Shown: in pieces, positions 14,824 to 22,226 of the stretch | Numbering within the stretch: the first letter of the stretch is position 1 | How the letters are laid out: every line of letters begins with the position of its first letter | Assembly: GCA_002407925.1 (NCBI GenBank) | Contig: DHPN01000027.1 | Location: 12,574 to 41,477 of the forward strand | Direction: 5' to 3' | Length of the DNA: 28,904 nt | Source: Atopobiaceae bacterium UBA5363 | GTDB lineage: Bacteria; Actinomycetota; Coriobacteriia; Coriobacteriales; Atopobiaceae | Translations under genes and position numbers: made by a program | The notes under the pieces: generated by a model | Seen by the model: only the letters and a program-made list of their open reading frames with translations | Database searches by the model: none | Told to the model about the DNA's origin: nothing

Positions 14824-15150
14824 CTAATCTGCAACCTCCACCTCAACTGAGGTGCCTATGCGTGAGGCAAGCGCTCGTGCTAGGGTACGGATGGCCTTGA
14901 TAGTGCGTCCACGCTTGCCGATAACCCTGCCTGCGTCTTGTGGCGCACAGCTCACCTCGATGAGCGAGCCATCCTCGCGGTCAGTCACATCAAGTGAGAC
15001 TGCATCTTGGTCGCTGACAAGCCCGCATACGATGTATTCCACAAGGTCTGCGATCTTATCGGAGGCAAAGCCCTCATCATCCGAAAGCTCTTCTTGCGCG
15101 TCTGCAGCCTCCTCGACGGCAGAGTCATCCGCTGCGATGCCGTCTGCCAT
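14824..15150 (-). CDS. khpA: KH-domain RNA-binding protein KhpA
   Basis: Small single-KH RNA-binding protein (KhpA/YlqC), which in other Gram-positives pairs with KhpB and acts in post-transcriptional control of division and cell-wall genes. The KH domain occupies about residues 33-106, with the GxxG loop in GRVIGKRGRTIKAIRTL. The first 30 residues form an acidic extension (DDSAVEEAADAQEELSDDEG) not found in the short Firmicutes proteins. The ATG at 15150 has GGGGAG about seven bases upstream and lies three bases after the rpsP stop. Its position between rpsP and rimM is standard. Confidence 0.93.
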   Translation of the reverse strand: MADGIAADDSAVEEAADAQEELSDDEGFASDKIADLVEYIVCGLVSDQDAVSLDVTDREDGSLIEVSCAPQDAGRVIGKRGRTIKAIRTLARALASRIGTSVEVEVAD

Positions 15151-15153
15151 GGA

Positions 15154-15474
15154 CTACTCCCCGCCCTTTGCGGCGGCTGCCGCCTTAGCTTGAGCCTTCT
15201 TCGAAGGCTTACGCACCTTCTCTGGCGCAGGCGCACCGCTGCGAACGATGTCAACCAGGTGGGACACGGTGCTTGAAGTCTGAGCCCCTTTGGCCACCCA
15301 TGCATCAATCTTCTCGAGATCAAGCTGAATTGTCTTAGGGGTGGTCAGCGGGTTATAGCGACCAACCTCCTCGATGTAACGACCGTCACGCGGCATACGG
15401 CCGTCCGCGACGACAACGCGATAATACGGGTGCTTTTTGGCGCCATGACGGGCCAGACGAATCTTGACTGCCAA
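15154..15474 (-). CDS. rpsP: 30S ribosomal protein S16 (TTG start)
   Basis: Small-subunit assembly protein. The 106-residue product begins (M)AVKIRLARHGAKKHPYYR and continues with VVVADGRMPRDGRYIEEVGRYNP, the diagnostic S16 core. An Ala/Lys-rich C-terminal tail follows (about 25 residues). The start must be the TTG at 15474: GGAGGAG lies six bases upstream, the family start motif follows directly, and no ATG is near. The open frame continuing to 15654 has no resemblance to S16. It is the first gene of the rpsP-khpA-rimM-trmD-lepB run. Confidence 0.95.
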   Translation of the reverse strand: MAVKIRLARHGAKKHPYYRVVVADGRMPRDGRYIEEVGRYNPLTTPKTIQLDLEKIDAWVAKGAQTSSTVSHLVDIVRSGAPAPEKVRKPSKKAQAKAAAAAKGGE

Positions 15475-15550
15475 TGAAAACTCCTCCAGACAAGCGACGC
15501 ACGTAGTTTCGGCATGGGCCGCGTCGCATAACCCAAACAAACAGCATAAT

Positions 15551-15593
15551 AATATACGACAAGCAAATGTGGCTGTACAAGCAAATGCGGCTG
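15551..15593 (-). promoter_or_regulatory. Candidate rpsP promoter with tandem 18-bp repeat
   Basis: On the minus strand TTGTAC (15580-15575) and TATATT (15556-15551) are 18 bases apart, about 75 bases before rpsP. Two 18-bp copies lie head to tail at 15558-15575 and 15576-15593 (GACAAGCAAATGTGGCTG and TACAAGCAAATGCGGCTG on the plus strand, 16 of 18 identical). Together they fill the spacer and the -35 and extend upstream. They may be paired protein-binding sites or a chance duplication. Confidence 0.45.
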
Positions 15594-15618
15594 CAAGGTG
15601 CTGTTTTTGTGGATGAAT

Positions 15619-15656
15619 CGTATTCAGGTAGCAAAATACGACGTTTGCTGACAAAC
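15619..15656 (+). promoter_or_regulatory. Two inverted repeats upstream of the response regulator
   Basis: CGTATT / AATACG (15619-15640, 10-base gap) and GTTTG / CAAAC (15643-15656, 4-base gap) lie about 60-100 bases before the response-regulator start in the divergent intergenic region. They could be operator sites for autoregulation. No convincing -35/-10 pair was identified for the plus strand here. Confidence 0.3.
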
Positions 15657-15716
15657 ATTCAGAAGAAATTAAGGCTTACGGGTTAAGATTCCTCCAAATT
15701 AAAGGAGGCATTTACC

Positions 15717-16400
15717 ATGAACATTCTTGTTGTCGAAGATGAGCGCAGCCTTGCTGATGCAATCTGCAGAATTCTCCAAGATGCGGACTTCAATACTGAG
15801 GCAGCCTACGACGGCACGTCAGGCCTGGCCCTGGCTGAGACGGGATCTTATGACGCGATAGTGCTTGACATTATGTTGCCAGGGAAAAGTGGCTTAGACA
15901 TCGTCCATGACTTGCGCCGTCAAGGCAACTCGGTCCCTGTCTTGCTCCTGACGGCACGAACCTCTACAACTGACAAGGTCTCTGGACTTGATGCCGGTGC
16001 CGATGATTACATGACCAAGCCATTTGAGCCACCGGAGCTCCTTGCCCGTCTACGTGCTCTCACCCGGCGCTCAGGTGATGTGATGCTAGAAACGGCAACT
16101 TTTGGGGATCTCTCTTTGGATCTTTCAACGCATGACCTGTCTTGTGGTGAGCGCACCGTGCACCTTTCGGGGAAGGAATTTGAAGTCATGCGCACACTGA
16201 TGGCCTCTTCAGCCCGCGTCCTCTCCAAGCAGGACCTCCTTTCCCGTGTGTGGGGCTCTGACGCAGACGCGTCCGAGAACTCCGTTGAGGCCTACGTGAG
16301 CTTCTTACGCAAGAAGCTCAGCCATTTGCACTCAGGCGTTCAGATCACAACGCTGCGTATGCTCGGCTACCGCCTTGAGTCTTTCGACACGGCAAGGTAA
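15717..16400 (+). CDS. OmpR/PhoB-family DNA-binding response regulator
   Basis: Cytoplasmic transcription factor activated by phosphorylation from the adjacent histidine kinase. The 227 residues comprise a receiver domain with the acidic pair Glu7/Asp8-Glu9, phospho-acceptor Asp51 in LDIMLPGKSG, Thr79 and Lys101 in MTKPFEPPEL. A winged-helix DNA-binding domain (about residues 128-222) follows, with HLSGKEFEVMRTLM and RVWGSDADASENSVEAYVSFLRKKL. All phosphorylation residues are present. GGAGG lies eight bases before the ATG and can pair with CCTCC upstream (15691-15695), which may damp translation. It is divergent from rpsP and five bases ahead of the kinase. The regulon cannot be deduced from the sequence. 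Confidence 0.93.
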   Translation: MNILVVEDERSLADAICRILQDADFNTEAAYDGTSGLALAETGSYDAIVLDIMLPGKSGLDIVHDLRRQGNSVPVLLLTARTSTTDKVSGLDAGADDYMTKPFEPPELLARLRALTRRSGDVMLETATFGDLSLDLSTHDLSCGERTVHLSGKEFEVMRTLMASSARVLSKQDLLSRVWGSDADASENSVEAYVSFLRKKLSHLHSGVQITTLRMLGYRLESFDTAR

Positions 16401-16405
16401 CGACC

Positions 16406-17635
16406 TTGATAGGCACTCTGCGCCGCAAATTTGTCCTCATCGTCGTTGCGTTGGTCGGCATCGTCCTTGCATTCATGCTTGGCTCGTCACTATGGAGTAC
16501 GTATACGACACAGTGGCAGCTCATTTATCGTTCGCTTGACGCGGCACTTCAAAGCGATGATTTGCCAATGATCGGTGGCTCTACAAATGAGCCTTCTGAG
16601 TACTCCTCAGGAGGCCGTCTGGTGGTTACCGTATCTCTTGATGAGGAAGGTGTCCTCCTCACTACCAATGAAAGCCTCTCAGCCATCAACCAAGATACGC
16701 TCAGTGACGTGATAGAGATCGTTCTAGCCTCAAGCGAGACTTCAGGCCGCATCAGATCTTCTCATGTAGCGTGGGAAAGCGAGAGCCTTCCTGACGGTGG
16801 CACAAAGATCGCCTTGGCCGATACCTCCGACATAGACGTGGCTTTCCAAAACCAGCTCATAACAAGCATCGTTGGCTTTGTGTGCGGGTTAGGCCTTTTG
16901 TTCATAGCGGCTTGGTGGCTCTCCTCCTGGATTTTGCGCCCTGTCAAGTCAGCATGGATTCAACAGAGGCGCTTTGTCGCTGACGCGAGCCATGAGCTCA
17001 AGACGCCATTGGCGGTCATTGTCGCCAATATGGGCATTTTGCAGAAGGACAAGACATTAAGCGAAGACAGTCGCTCATGGATCAACAGTTCTGTCGAAGC
17101 CGCATGTCAAATGCAAGGCCTCGTTACAAATTTGCTTGAGCTCGCTCGAACCGATGAGACCATTGCAGGAGATGCAAACGCTAAACGTAAGGTAGATGTT
17201 GATTTTTCCGATATGGTTCAAAGTGCGGCGCTGGAATTTGACGCTATGGCGTTTGAACACGGCTGCTCGATCGACGAGAAGGTACAAGAGGGCATCCATA
17301 TCACAGGAGATCCAGACTGGCTTGCTCGCCTCGTTAAGATTCTTATAGATAATGCCATAAAGTATGCTGGCGAGAAAACTGTAGTCACTGTCCAACTCAC
17401 CAAGGAGAGCAATAAGGTCCATCTTGTCGTCAATGACCACGGACAGGTCATCAACCCAGAGGACCTCAAGCATGTTTTTGATCGCTTTTATCGCTCGGAC
17501 AAAGCGCGGAGCAGATCAACCGGTGGTTTCGGTTTAGGTCTTGCCATAGCAAAGGGCATCACAGAATCCCACGGAGGCTCAATAGCTGCTCAGAGTAACG
17601 AAGCAGATGGCACTACTTTCACAGTTACCCTATAG
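16406..17635 (+). CDS. Membrane sensor histidine kinase (TTG start)
   Basis: Partner of the preceding response regulator. The 409-residue protein has a first membrane helix (about residues 8-30), an extracytoplasmic sensor of about 120 residues and a second helix (about 151-177). The dimerisation/H-box ADASHELKTPLAVIV (His196) follows closely, then the N-box KILIDNAIKYAGE (Asn316). The F-box (FDRFYRSDKARS) and G2-box (GGFGLGLAIAKGITESHGG) complete an intact ATPase domain. No clear HAMP domain separates the second helix from the H-box. The start appears to be TTG, with AAGG overlapping the end of the regulator gene. The sensor region matches nothing recognised, so the signal is unknown. The gene ends convergently 72 bases from dinB. 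Confidence 0.92.
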   Translation: MIGTLRRKFVLIVVALVGIVLAFMLGSSLWSTYTTQWQLIYRSLDAALQSDDLPMIGGSTNEPSEYSSGGRLVVTVSLDEEGVLLTTNESLSAINQDTLSDVIEIVLASSETSGRIRSSHVAWESESLPDGGTKIALADTSDIDVAFQNQLITSIVGFVCGLGLLFIAAWWLSSWILRPVKSAWIQQRRFVADASHELKTPLAVIVANMGILQKDKTLSEDSRSWINSSVEAACQMQGLVTNLLELARTDETIAGDANAKRKVDVDFSDMVQSAALEFDAMAFEHGCSIDEKVQEGIHITGDPDWLARLVKILIDNAIKYAGEKTVVTVQLTKESNKVHLVVNDHGQVINPEDLKHVFDRFYRSDKARSRSTGGFGLGLAIAKGITESHGGSIAAQSNEADGTTFTVTL

Positions 17636-17707
17636 GGTATGTTTATGGCTTATGTTTAAGCTAACATGACCGCTAAGTACGGATTGGTAGAGAGCCGCAG
17701 AGCAGTA

Positions 17708-18985
17708 TCAAAAGTCACGCTTGTTCTTGGGCGTAGTATTCGACAGGGTTTGCTGCAAGCGCAGATCGTGGCCATATGCAATACTCTGTTCACCAAAACG
17801 CCTTTTTACCTCATCTGTCGCCAATGCAAGAGATCGTAAATCACGCCTTGGATTTCTATGATCAGTGCGATCTTCTTCGAAAAGGGACATTTGCCGAGAG
17901 CAGGCATCTCCAAATCTGCTGATAGCAACGCCAACAAGTCTTATTGGCAGTCCTGGTTGCCATATCTCCCCCAACAGGCTAAGAGCCACCCTCCCAAAGG
18001 CGCGCTCGTCATCAGTCGGAGCCTCAAGCCGACTGCAGGCTGTTTTCACATGAGCTGCATCGAACTTAAGCTTCAGCGTCACTTCTGTGCCCTGCAAGCC
18101 CTTCGCCCTAAGGCGTGTGCCTGTGAGCGCCGCCACATACTCTATCGCTGCACGAATGTCTTTGGCGTTTGTGAGGTCATTTGCGAATGTCCGCTCATGG
18201 GAAATAGACTTGATTTCCTCTGTCTGGGCGCGCGGCCGCACAGCGCTGCTCTCCCTACCAGCCGCCCGCATTACCATGCGGGGTCCGAGGACGCCGAACA
18301 GCTGCCGCATTTTAGATGGATCACATGCTGCGAGCTCTCCAAGTGTGTGAACGTCAATGGCTGAAAGCGCGCTTTCAGCCGCCTTGCCGATGCCGCTCAT
18401 TTCTCGCACCGGCAAGGGAGCAAGGAAGAGCGCTTCTGCCCCAGGGGGCACAACTGTTAAGCCACGTGGCTTGTCGCGCTCAGATGCGATTTTGGCCACC
18501 GTCTTGTTGGAGGCCAGCCCAATGGAACAGGTTATACCAAGCTGCGCGACACGCTTTTGTATGCGACGGCAAATTTCAAGCGGATTTTCACATGAAAACC
18601 TCCCGGGAGTAATGTCAAAGAAGGCCTCATCTATTGAAACTTGCTCCACAAGCGGAGTCTCATCAACCAGAATACTCATAACTTGGTTCGAGACTTCTCG
18701 GTATCTGGCAAAGTCGCCTCGCGTCCAAATAGCATTAGGGCAGAGGTGCTCGGCGATGGCACTTGGCATAGCCGAATGCACACCAAAACGGCGGGCCTCG
18801 TAGGAAGCTGTCGCTACAACGCCACGCCTGTCTGCAGAGCCGCCTACGATTACGGGAAGATTCCGCCATTCGGGATGATCGAGCTGCTCAACAGAGGCAA
18901 AAAAGGCATCAAGATCCATAAGGCCAATTGCTCGGCCTTGCCAGCGTGATACCACAGGCAATGTGCCAACACTTGGTTGCTGCAT
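17708..18985 (-). CDS. dinB: DNA polymerase IV (Y-family)
   Basis: Error-prone translesion polymerase. The 425-residue protein has the catalytic motifs LMDLDAFFASVEQ (metal-binding Asp near residue 24) and VSIDEAFFDIT (Asp and Glu near residue 118). YxAR-type TASYEARRFGV, the helix-hairpin-helix segment MSGIGKAAESALSAIDVHTLGELA and a complete little-finger domain follow. Near the C-terminus RQMSLFEED contains a QMSLF peptide that fits the beta-clamp binding motif. The ATG at 18985 has only a weak AGGTG upstream. No LexA-type box was recognised in the 58-base gap before it. It is the last gene of the long minus-strand run from the ECF operon and converges with the histidine kinase. Confidence 0.95.
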   Translation of the reverse strand: MQQPSVGTLPVVSRWQGRAIGLMDLDAFFASVEQLDHPEWRNLPVIVGGSADRRGVVATASYEARRFGVHSAMPSAIAEHLCPNAIWTRGDFARYREVSNQVMSILVDETPLVEQVSIDEAFFDITPGRFSCENPLEICRRIQKRVAQLGITCSIGLASNKTVAKIASERDKPRGLTVVPPGAEALFLAPLPVREMSGIGKAAESALSAIDVHTLGELAACDPSKMRQLFGVLGPRMVMRAAGRESSAVRPRAQTEEIKSISHERTFANDLTNAKDIRAAIEYVAALTGTRLRAKGLQGTEVTLKLKFDAAHVKTACSRLEAPTDDERAFGRVALSLLGEIWQPGLPIRLVGVAISRFGDACSRQMSLFEEDRTDHRNPRRDLRSLALATDEVKRRFGEQSIAYGHDLRLQQTLSNTTPKNKRDF

Positions 18986-19043
18986 AAGGCATACACCTAT
19001 ATCATGTTATAAAGCATGTCCTTAGGAACCATGTCACCCGCCA

Positions 19044-19451
19044 TCAGCCTTCTTGCAACGCCACAGCTTGTTTGTCGTCCCCTTCTTCTACAGCTCCTTC
19101 TAAACCAAAGTCCACTCGAGGAGCATCTCCCCATAGGCGCTCTAAGCGATAGTAGTCACGCGACTCTGGGCGGAAGACATGTACGACCACAACACCAAAA
19201 TCTATCAGAGCCCACGAGGACCCCACTTTGCCCTCAACAGAAAGCGGCCGCTCATTACAATTAGCCTTGACTTTTTCCCTGACCTCTTCAACGATGGCGT
19301 CTGAATGCGGCTTGCTTCTCGCGGTGCAGATTACGAAGTAGTCACAAATATCAGAGGCCTGCGAAAGATCAATGACAACGATATCTGCAGCTTTCTTGTC
19401 ATCTGCTGCTATTGCAGCCGTACGGGCTAACTCCAGAGGCGTTACTGCCAT
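19044..19451 (-). CDS. rsfS: Ribosomal silencing factor RsfS
   Basis: Binds protein L14 and blocks 30S-50S joining during starvation. The 135-residue protein has the family pattern TAAIAADDKKAADIVVIDL, ASDICDYFVICTARSKPHSDAI and SSWALIDFGVVVVHVFRPESRDYYRLERLWGD (cited here as overlapping short pieces: WALIDFGVVVVHVF and YYRLERLW). A poorly conserved acidic C-terminal tail follows. The ATG at 19451 is chosen because GGAAGGA lies about eight bases upstream; an earlier ATG at 19469 lies upstream of that site. The nadD-yqeK-rsfS order is standard in Gram-positive bacteria. Confidence 0.94.
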   Translation of the reverse strand: MAVTPLELARTAAIAADDKKAADIVVIDLSQASDICDYFVICTARSKPHSDAIVEEVREKVKANCNERPLSVEGKVGSSWALIDFGVVVVHVFRPESRDYYRLERLWGDAPRVDFGLEGAVEEGDDKQAVALQEG

Positions 19452-19514
19452 AAGGCATTCCTTCCACATACTTGATATACTTGACGCTAGTTTTACCCAT
19501 CTTTATGTGGCAAG

Positions 19515-20165
19515 CTAGCCTAGGTTTGGCAAATGGCGAAGCACAAGCGCGTTATATATCTCTAACGTGCCTGGATAGAGATATCTTCCGCCTTGCAATA
19601 CGTAGATTATGCCTCCTACGAACGACTCCCAGTACAGGCTGGTCAAAGAAACCTTGCCGACGCGATGACGAATTCTCTCAAGAGAGGGCGTCTTTGCGCG
19701 CAGGGGCTCTATTCCGTCTGCTACGAACACAACCATGTCAAGTGGCATCATGTCAATTGCGCCCATCGTATGGCGCGCAATGGCCTGCCAAACTGCCGAT
19801 GGGAGCTCCGGAAAGACAGCTGGTAAGCGACGAGCAGCCAACGGACCATGGAGCAAATTGCCGACAAGGCTCAGATCAACGCCTAGATCAATCCCCAGCT
19901 CGTGGGCAGACGCTATTTGCTGGTCGTTGTCGAAAACCTTTTCCCAGTCATGCAGAAGGCCGGCGCAACAGGCGAGGTAGGGATCGACATCATACATAAG
20001 GGCCAACGATGTCGCCGTCTTTGCCACAGAAAGAGAATGAGCATAACGCTTTGGTTTAGCCTTAGCCATATGAACTTTCAAAGCCTGACGTACGCGAGCG
20101 ATCTCCTTTCGTTGATCTTCTGTGTAAAAAGGCTGCTGGATCTGCCCGAAGTTATTGCTTGGCAT
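19515..20165 (-). CDS. yqeK: HD-domain hydrolase YqeK (Ap4A hydrolase family)
   Basis: HD-superfamily phosphohydrolase; Firmicutes YqeK splits diadenosine tetraphosphate symmetrically to two ADP. The 216-residue protein shows the metal-binding series RYAHSLSVAKTA (His), CCAGLLHDWEK (His-Asp), NLLHGPLAA (His), IARHTMG (His) and the final VFVADGIEP (Asp). The N-terminal 35 residues are an extension rich in charged residues. The ATG at 20165 overlaps the end of nadD by 14 bases, and the nadD-yqeK-rsfS context supports the call. The exact substrate in this organism is inferred from the family. Confidence 0.92.
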   Translation of the reverse strand: MPSNNFGQIQQPFYTEDQRKEIARVRQALKVHMAKAKPKRYAHSLSVAKTATSLALMYDVDPYLACCAGLLHDWEKVFDNDQQIASAHELGIDLGVDLSLVGNLLHGPLAARRLPAVFPELPSAVWQAIARHTMGAIDMMPLDMVVFVADGIEPLRAKTPSLERIRHRVGKVSLTSLYWESFVGGIIYVLQGGRYLYPGTLEIYNALVLRHLPNLG

Positions 20166-20955
20166 CTAAATCCTTCTCTGCGATTCTCCCAAAACGGGCT
20201 ACACCCGCCCCATAGCGAAAGGCGTGAGCGCCATAGAGCTTGTGCTTATGTATATATCCCGTCACAGAATCTGGCGTAAGATAACGCAAGCTCTCCCCTG
20301 CCTTTACTCGCTTGCGTAGATAACTAGACGATATTGACAGAGCAGGAACTTCTAAATACGTCACATCAAAATTAAGATCTGACTTTTCAATTGCCTGGCG
20401 GGCATGCACGAGATCATAGCCTGGACGCGTTGCCCCGACAAGATGAGCGAGCCTGCCGACATGCTCTGCATCACGCCAACGCATTATTTCTGCGATCGCG
20501 TCGGCCCCGGTAATGAAGTAAAGATCCACATTAGAAGGATAGAGCTGCCGAAGCAACGCCAATGTCTCTTCTGTATAGGTAACTCCCTTTCGGTCAATCT
20601 CAAAACGGCTTGCCGTGAAGTGTGGATTGTCTGACGTGGCAAGAAGGGTCATGGCGTAGCGGTCTTCACCTGAGGAAACATGCTGCCCCTGTTTAAAAGC
20701 GGGTACTCCCGCAGGCATAAACACCACCACGTCAAGCGACAAGGCATCGAACGCTGTCTCTGCACACACAAGGTGGCCGTTATGAATAGGGTCAAACGTG
20801 CCGCCCATGATGCCCAGGCGATATCTTCGCTTGGGATCTTCCCCGAGCGAAGGCAGATCGCCGGCCATCACAATTCCTTTTTTGACAGAGGATGCCTCCG
20901 CTCCTTGCCCTGAAATGGTGTGATGCGCTGGCACTTCATCCTGCAAGGTGCTCAT
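20152..20955 (-). CDS. nadD: Nicotinate-nucleotide adenylyltransferase
   Basis: Converts nicotinate mononucleotide and ATP to deamido-NAD in NAD synthesis. The nucleotidyltransferase motif GGTFDPIHNGHLVCAE and the C-terminal ISSSYLRKRV (usual ISST.IR) are clear, as are FITGADAIAEIMRW and VTYTEETL. The start is uncertain. The ATG at 20955 (267 residues) overlaps the proA stop by four bases (ATGA), a junction type seen elsewhere in this window, but has only a weak AGG. The ATG at 20868 (238 residues) has AAAAGGA six bases upstream and gives a length nearer the family's. The 29-residue extension matches nothing known. The C-terminus is also longer than usual by about 30 residues. Confidence 0.93.
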   Translation of the reverse strand: MSTLQDEVPAHHTISGQGAEASSVKKGIVMAGDLPSLGEDPKRRYRLGIMGGTFDPIHNGHLVCAETAFDALSLDVVVFMPAGVPAFKQGQHVSSGEDRYAMTLLATSDNPHFTASRFEIDRKGVTYTEETLALLRQLYPSNVDLYFITGADAIAEIMRWRDAEHVGRLAHLVGATRPGYDLVHARQAIEKSDLNFDVTYLEVPALSISSSYLRKRVKAGESLRYLTPDSVTGYIHKHKLYGAHAFRYGAGVARFGRIAEKDLDAKQ

Positions 20956-22211
20956 TTGCGTACCTGCCCGTCACCGCGCAATACATATTTCGTCGTCGTA
21001 AGGGCGTCTGCACCCATGGGACCACGGGCATGAAGTTTCTGCGTCGAGATGCCAATCTCTCCACCGAGGCCGAAGACACCGCCGTCAGTAAAGCGTGTCG
21101 ACGCGTTTACATACACAGCTGCAGCGTCTACGCCAGCAAGAAATGCCTCTGAAGCAGCATAGTCAGTGCACACGATGGCTTCGGAATGACCAGTGCCATA
21201 GCGATTGATATGAGCGATCGCTTCTTGGACGCCCGAAACGCATTTAACGCTCATCTTAAGGTCTAGGTATTCTTTTCCCCAATCCTCTTCGGTAGCCTCA
21301 CCCATGGGCATGCCGTTTTCCTTGCAAATACGGCGCGCATCATCGTCCCCCACCAGCTCAACGCCACGGTCTACAAGAGCTGAGGCTACCGGGGGAAGCA
21401 GCCTCTGGGCAGCAGCTGTGTCGACTAACAAGGACTCTGCTGCGTTGCATACTCCCGGACGCTGCGTCTTGGCGTTGACGACAATGTCGGTCGCCATGTG
21501 AGAATCCGCGCTTGTATGGAGGTAGATGTGGCAGTTACCTGTTCCGGTCTCTATGGTTGGCACTGTTGCCTGCTCCACGGTCGCCTTGATGAGGCGCGCA
21601 CTCCCACGGGGTATCAATACGTCCACAAGTCCTGTTGCGCGCATGAGCTCAGCCGTTTCAGCATGATCTGTGCTATCTATATATGTGACGCAGTCACGTG
21701 GAAGCCCGGCGTCTTCAAGCCCCGCTCGGCAGAGTCGCACGATTGCCTGGCAACTACTTTTTGCAGCTGATCCGCCTTTGAGGACGCATGAGTTTCCTGA
21801 GCGCAGACAAAGAGAAAACGCATCTGCGGTCACGTTGGGACGCGCTTCATATATGATGGCCACGACACCCAGGGGAACGCTTATCTTTTCCATACGCACG
21901 CCCGCAGCAAGCGTACGGCCATCTAGGACCTTCCCTAAAGGATCAGGCTGGTCTGCAATTTCAAACATCGAAGCTACAAGGGCCTTGAGACGTTCATCGG
22001 TAAGCAGAAGCCTATCCATGAGAGGGTCTGCCATGTGAGAGGCACGACCATTTGCGACATCTTTCGCATTGGCTTCAAGCACCTCTGCTGACGAATCTTC
22101 GATACGCTTGGCAGCAGCTCTTATTGCTTGGCGACGCTGCGCATCAGTCGCCTGTGCAAGTATGCGCGAAGCTTTTTTTGCTGCTGCTGCCTTTTGTCGA
22201 GCTTCTGACAT
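20952..22211 (-). CDS. proA: Gamma-glutamyl phosphate reductase (glutamate-5-semialdehyde dehydrogenase)
   Basis: Second step of proline synthesis: NADPH-dependent reduction of glutamyl-5-phosphate. The 419-residue protein has the family segments VPLGVVAIIYEARPNVTADA, SGNSCVLKGGSAAKSS, the catalytic cysteine in TQRPGVCNAAESLLV and the C-terminal FTDGGVFGLGGEIGIST. The ATG at 22211 has AAGGAGGAG about seven bases upstream and lies 15 bases after proB, so the kinase and the reductase that takes its unstable product are made together. Confidence 0.97.
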   Translation of the reverse strand: MSEARQKAAAAKKASRILAQATDAQRRQAIRAAAKRIEDSSAEVLEANAKDVANGRASHMADPLMDRLLLTDERLKALVASMFEIADQPDPLGKVLDGRTLAAGVRMEKISVPLGVVAIIYEARPNVTADAFSLCLRSGNSCVLKGGSAAKSSCQAIVRLCRAGLEDAGLPRDCVTYIDSTDHAETAELMRATGLVDVLIPRGSARLIKATVEQATVPTIETGTGNCHIYLHTSADSHMATDIVVNAKTQRPGVCNAAESLLVDTAAAQRLLPPVASALVDRGVELVGDDDARRICKENGMPMGEATEEDWGKEYLDLKMSVKCVSGVQEAIAHINRYGTGHSEAIVCTDYAASEAFLAGVDAAAVYVNASTRFTDGGVFGLGGEIGISTQKLHARGPMGADALTTTKYVLRGDGQVRK

Positions 22212-22226
22212 AATGCTCCTCCTTGC

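Noticed and set aside
15475..15654. Open frame continuing 60 codons upstream of rpsP
   Set aside because: The extra sequence is Cys/Ala-rich, unlike any S16, and crosses the promoter candidate and tandem repeat; the Shine-Dalgarno and family start place translation at the TTG at 15474.
17639..17667. Imperfect inverted repeat between the histidine kinase and dinB (ATGTT..GCTTA / TAAGC..AACAT)
   Set aside because: The stem is AT-rich, bulged and lacks a U-run on either strand, so it is not called as a terminator.
18986..19043. SOS (LexA) box before dinB
   Set aside because: Neither the Gram-positive GAAC-N4-GTTC form nor a close variant was seen in the gap.
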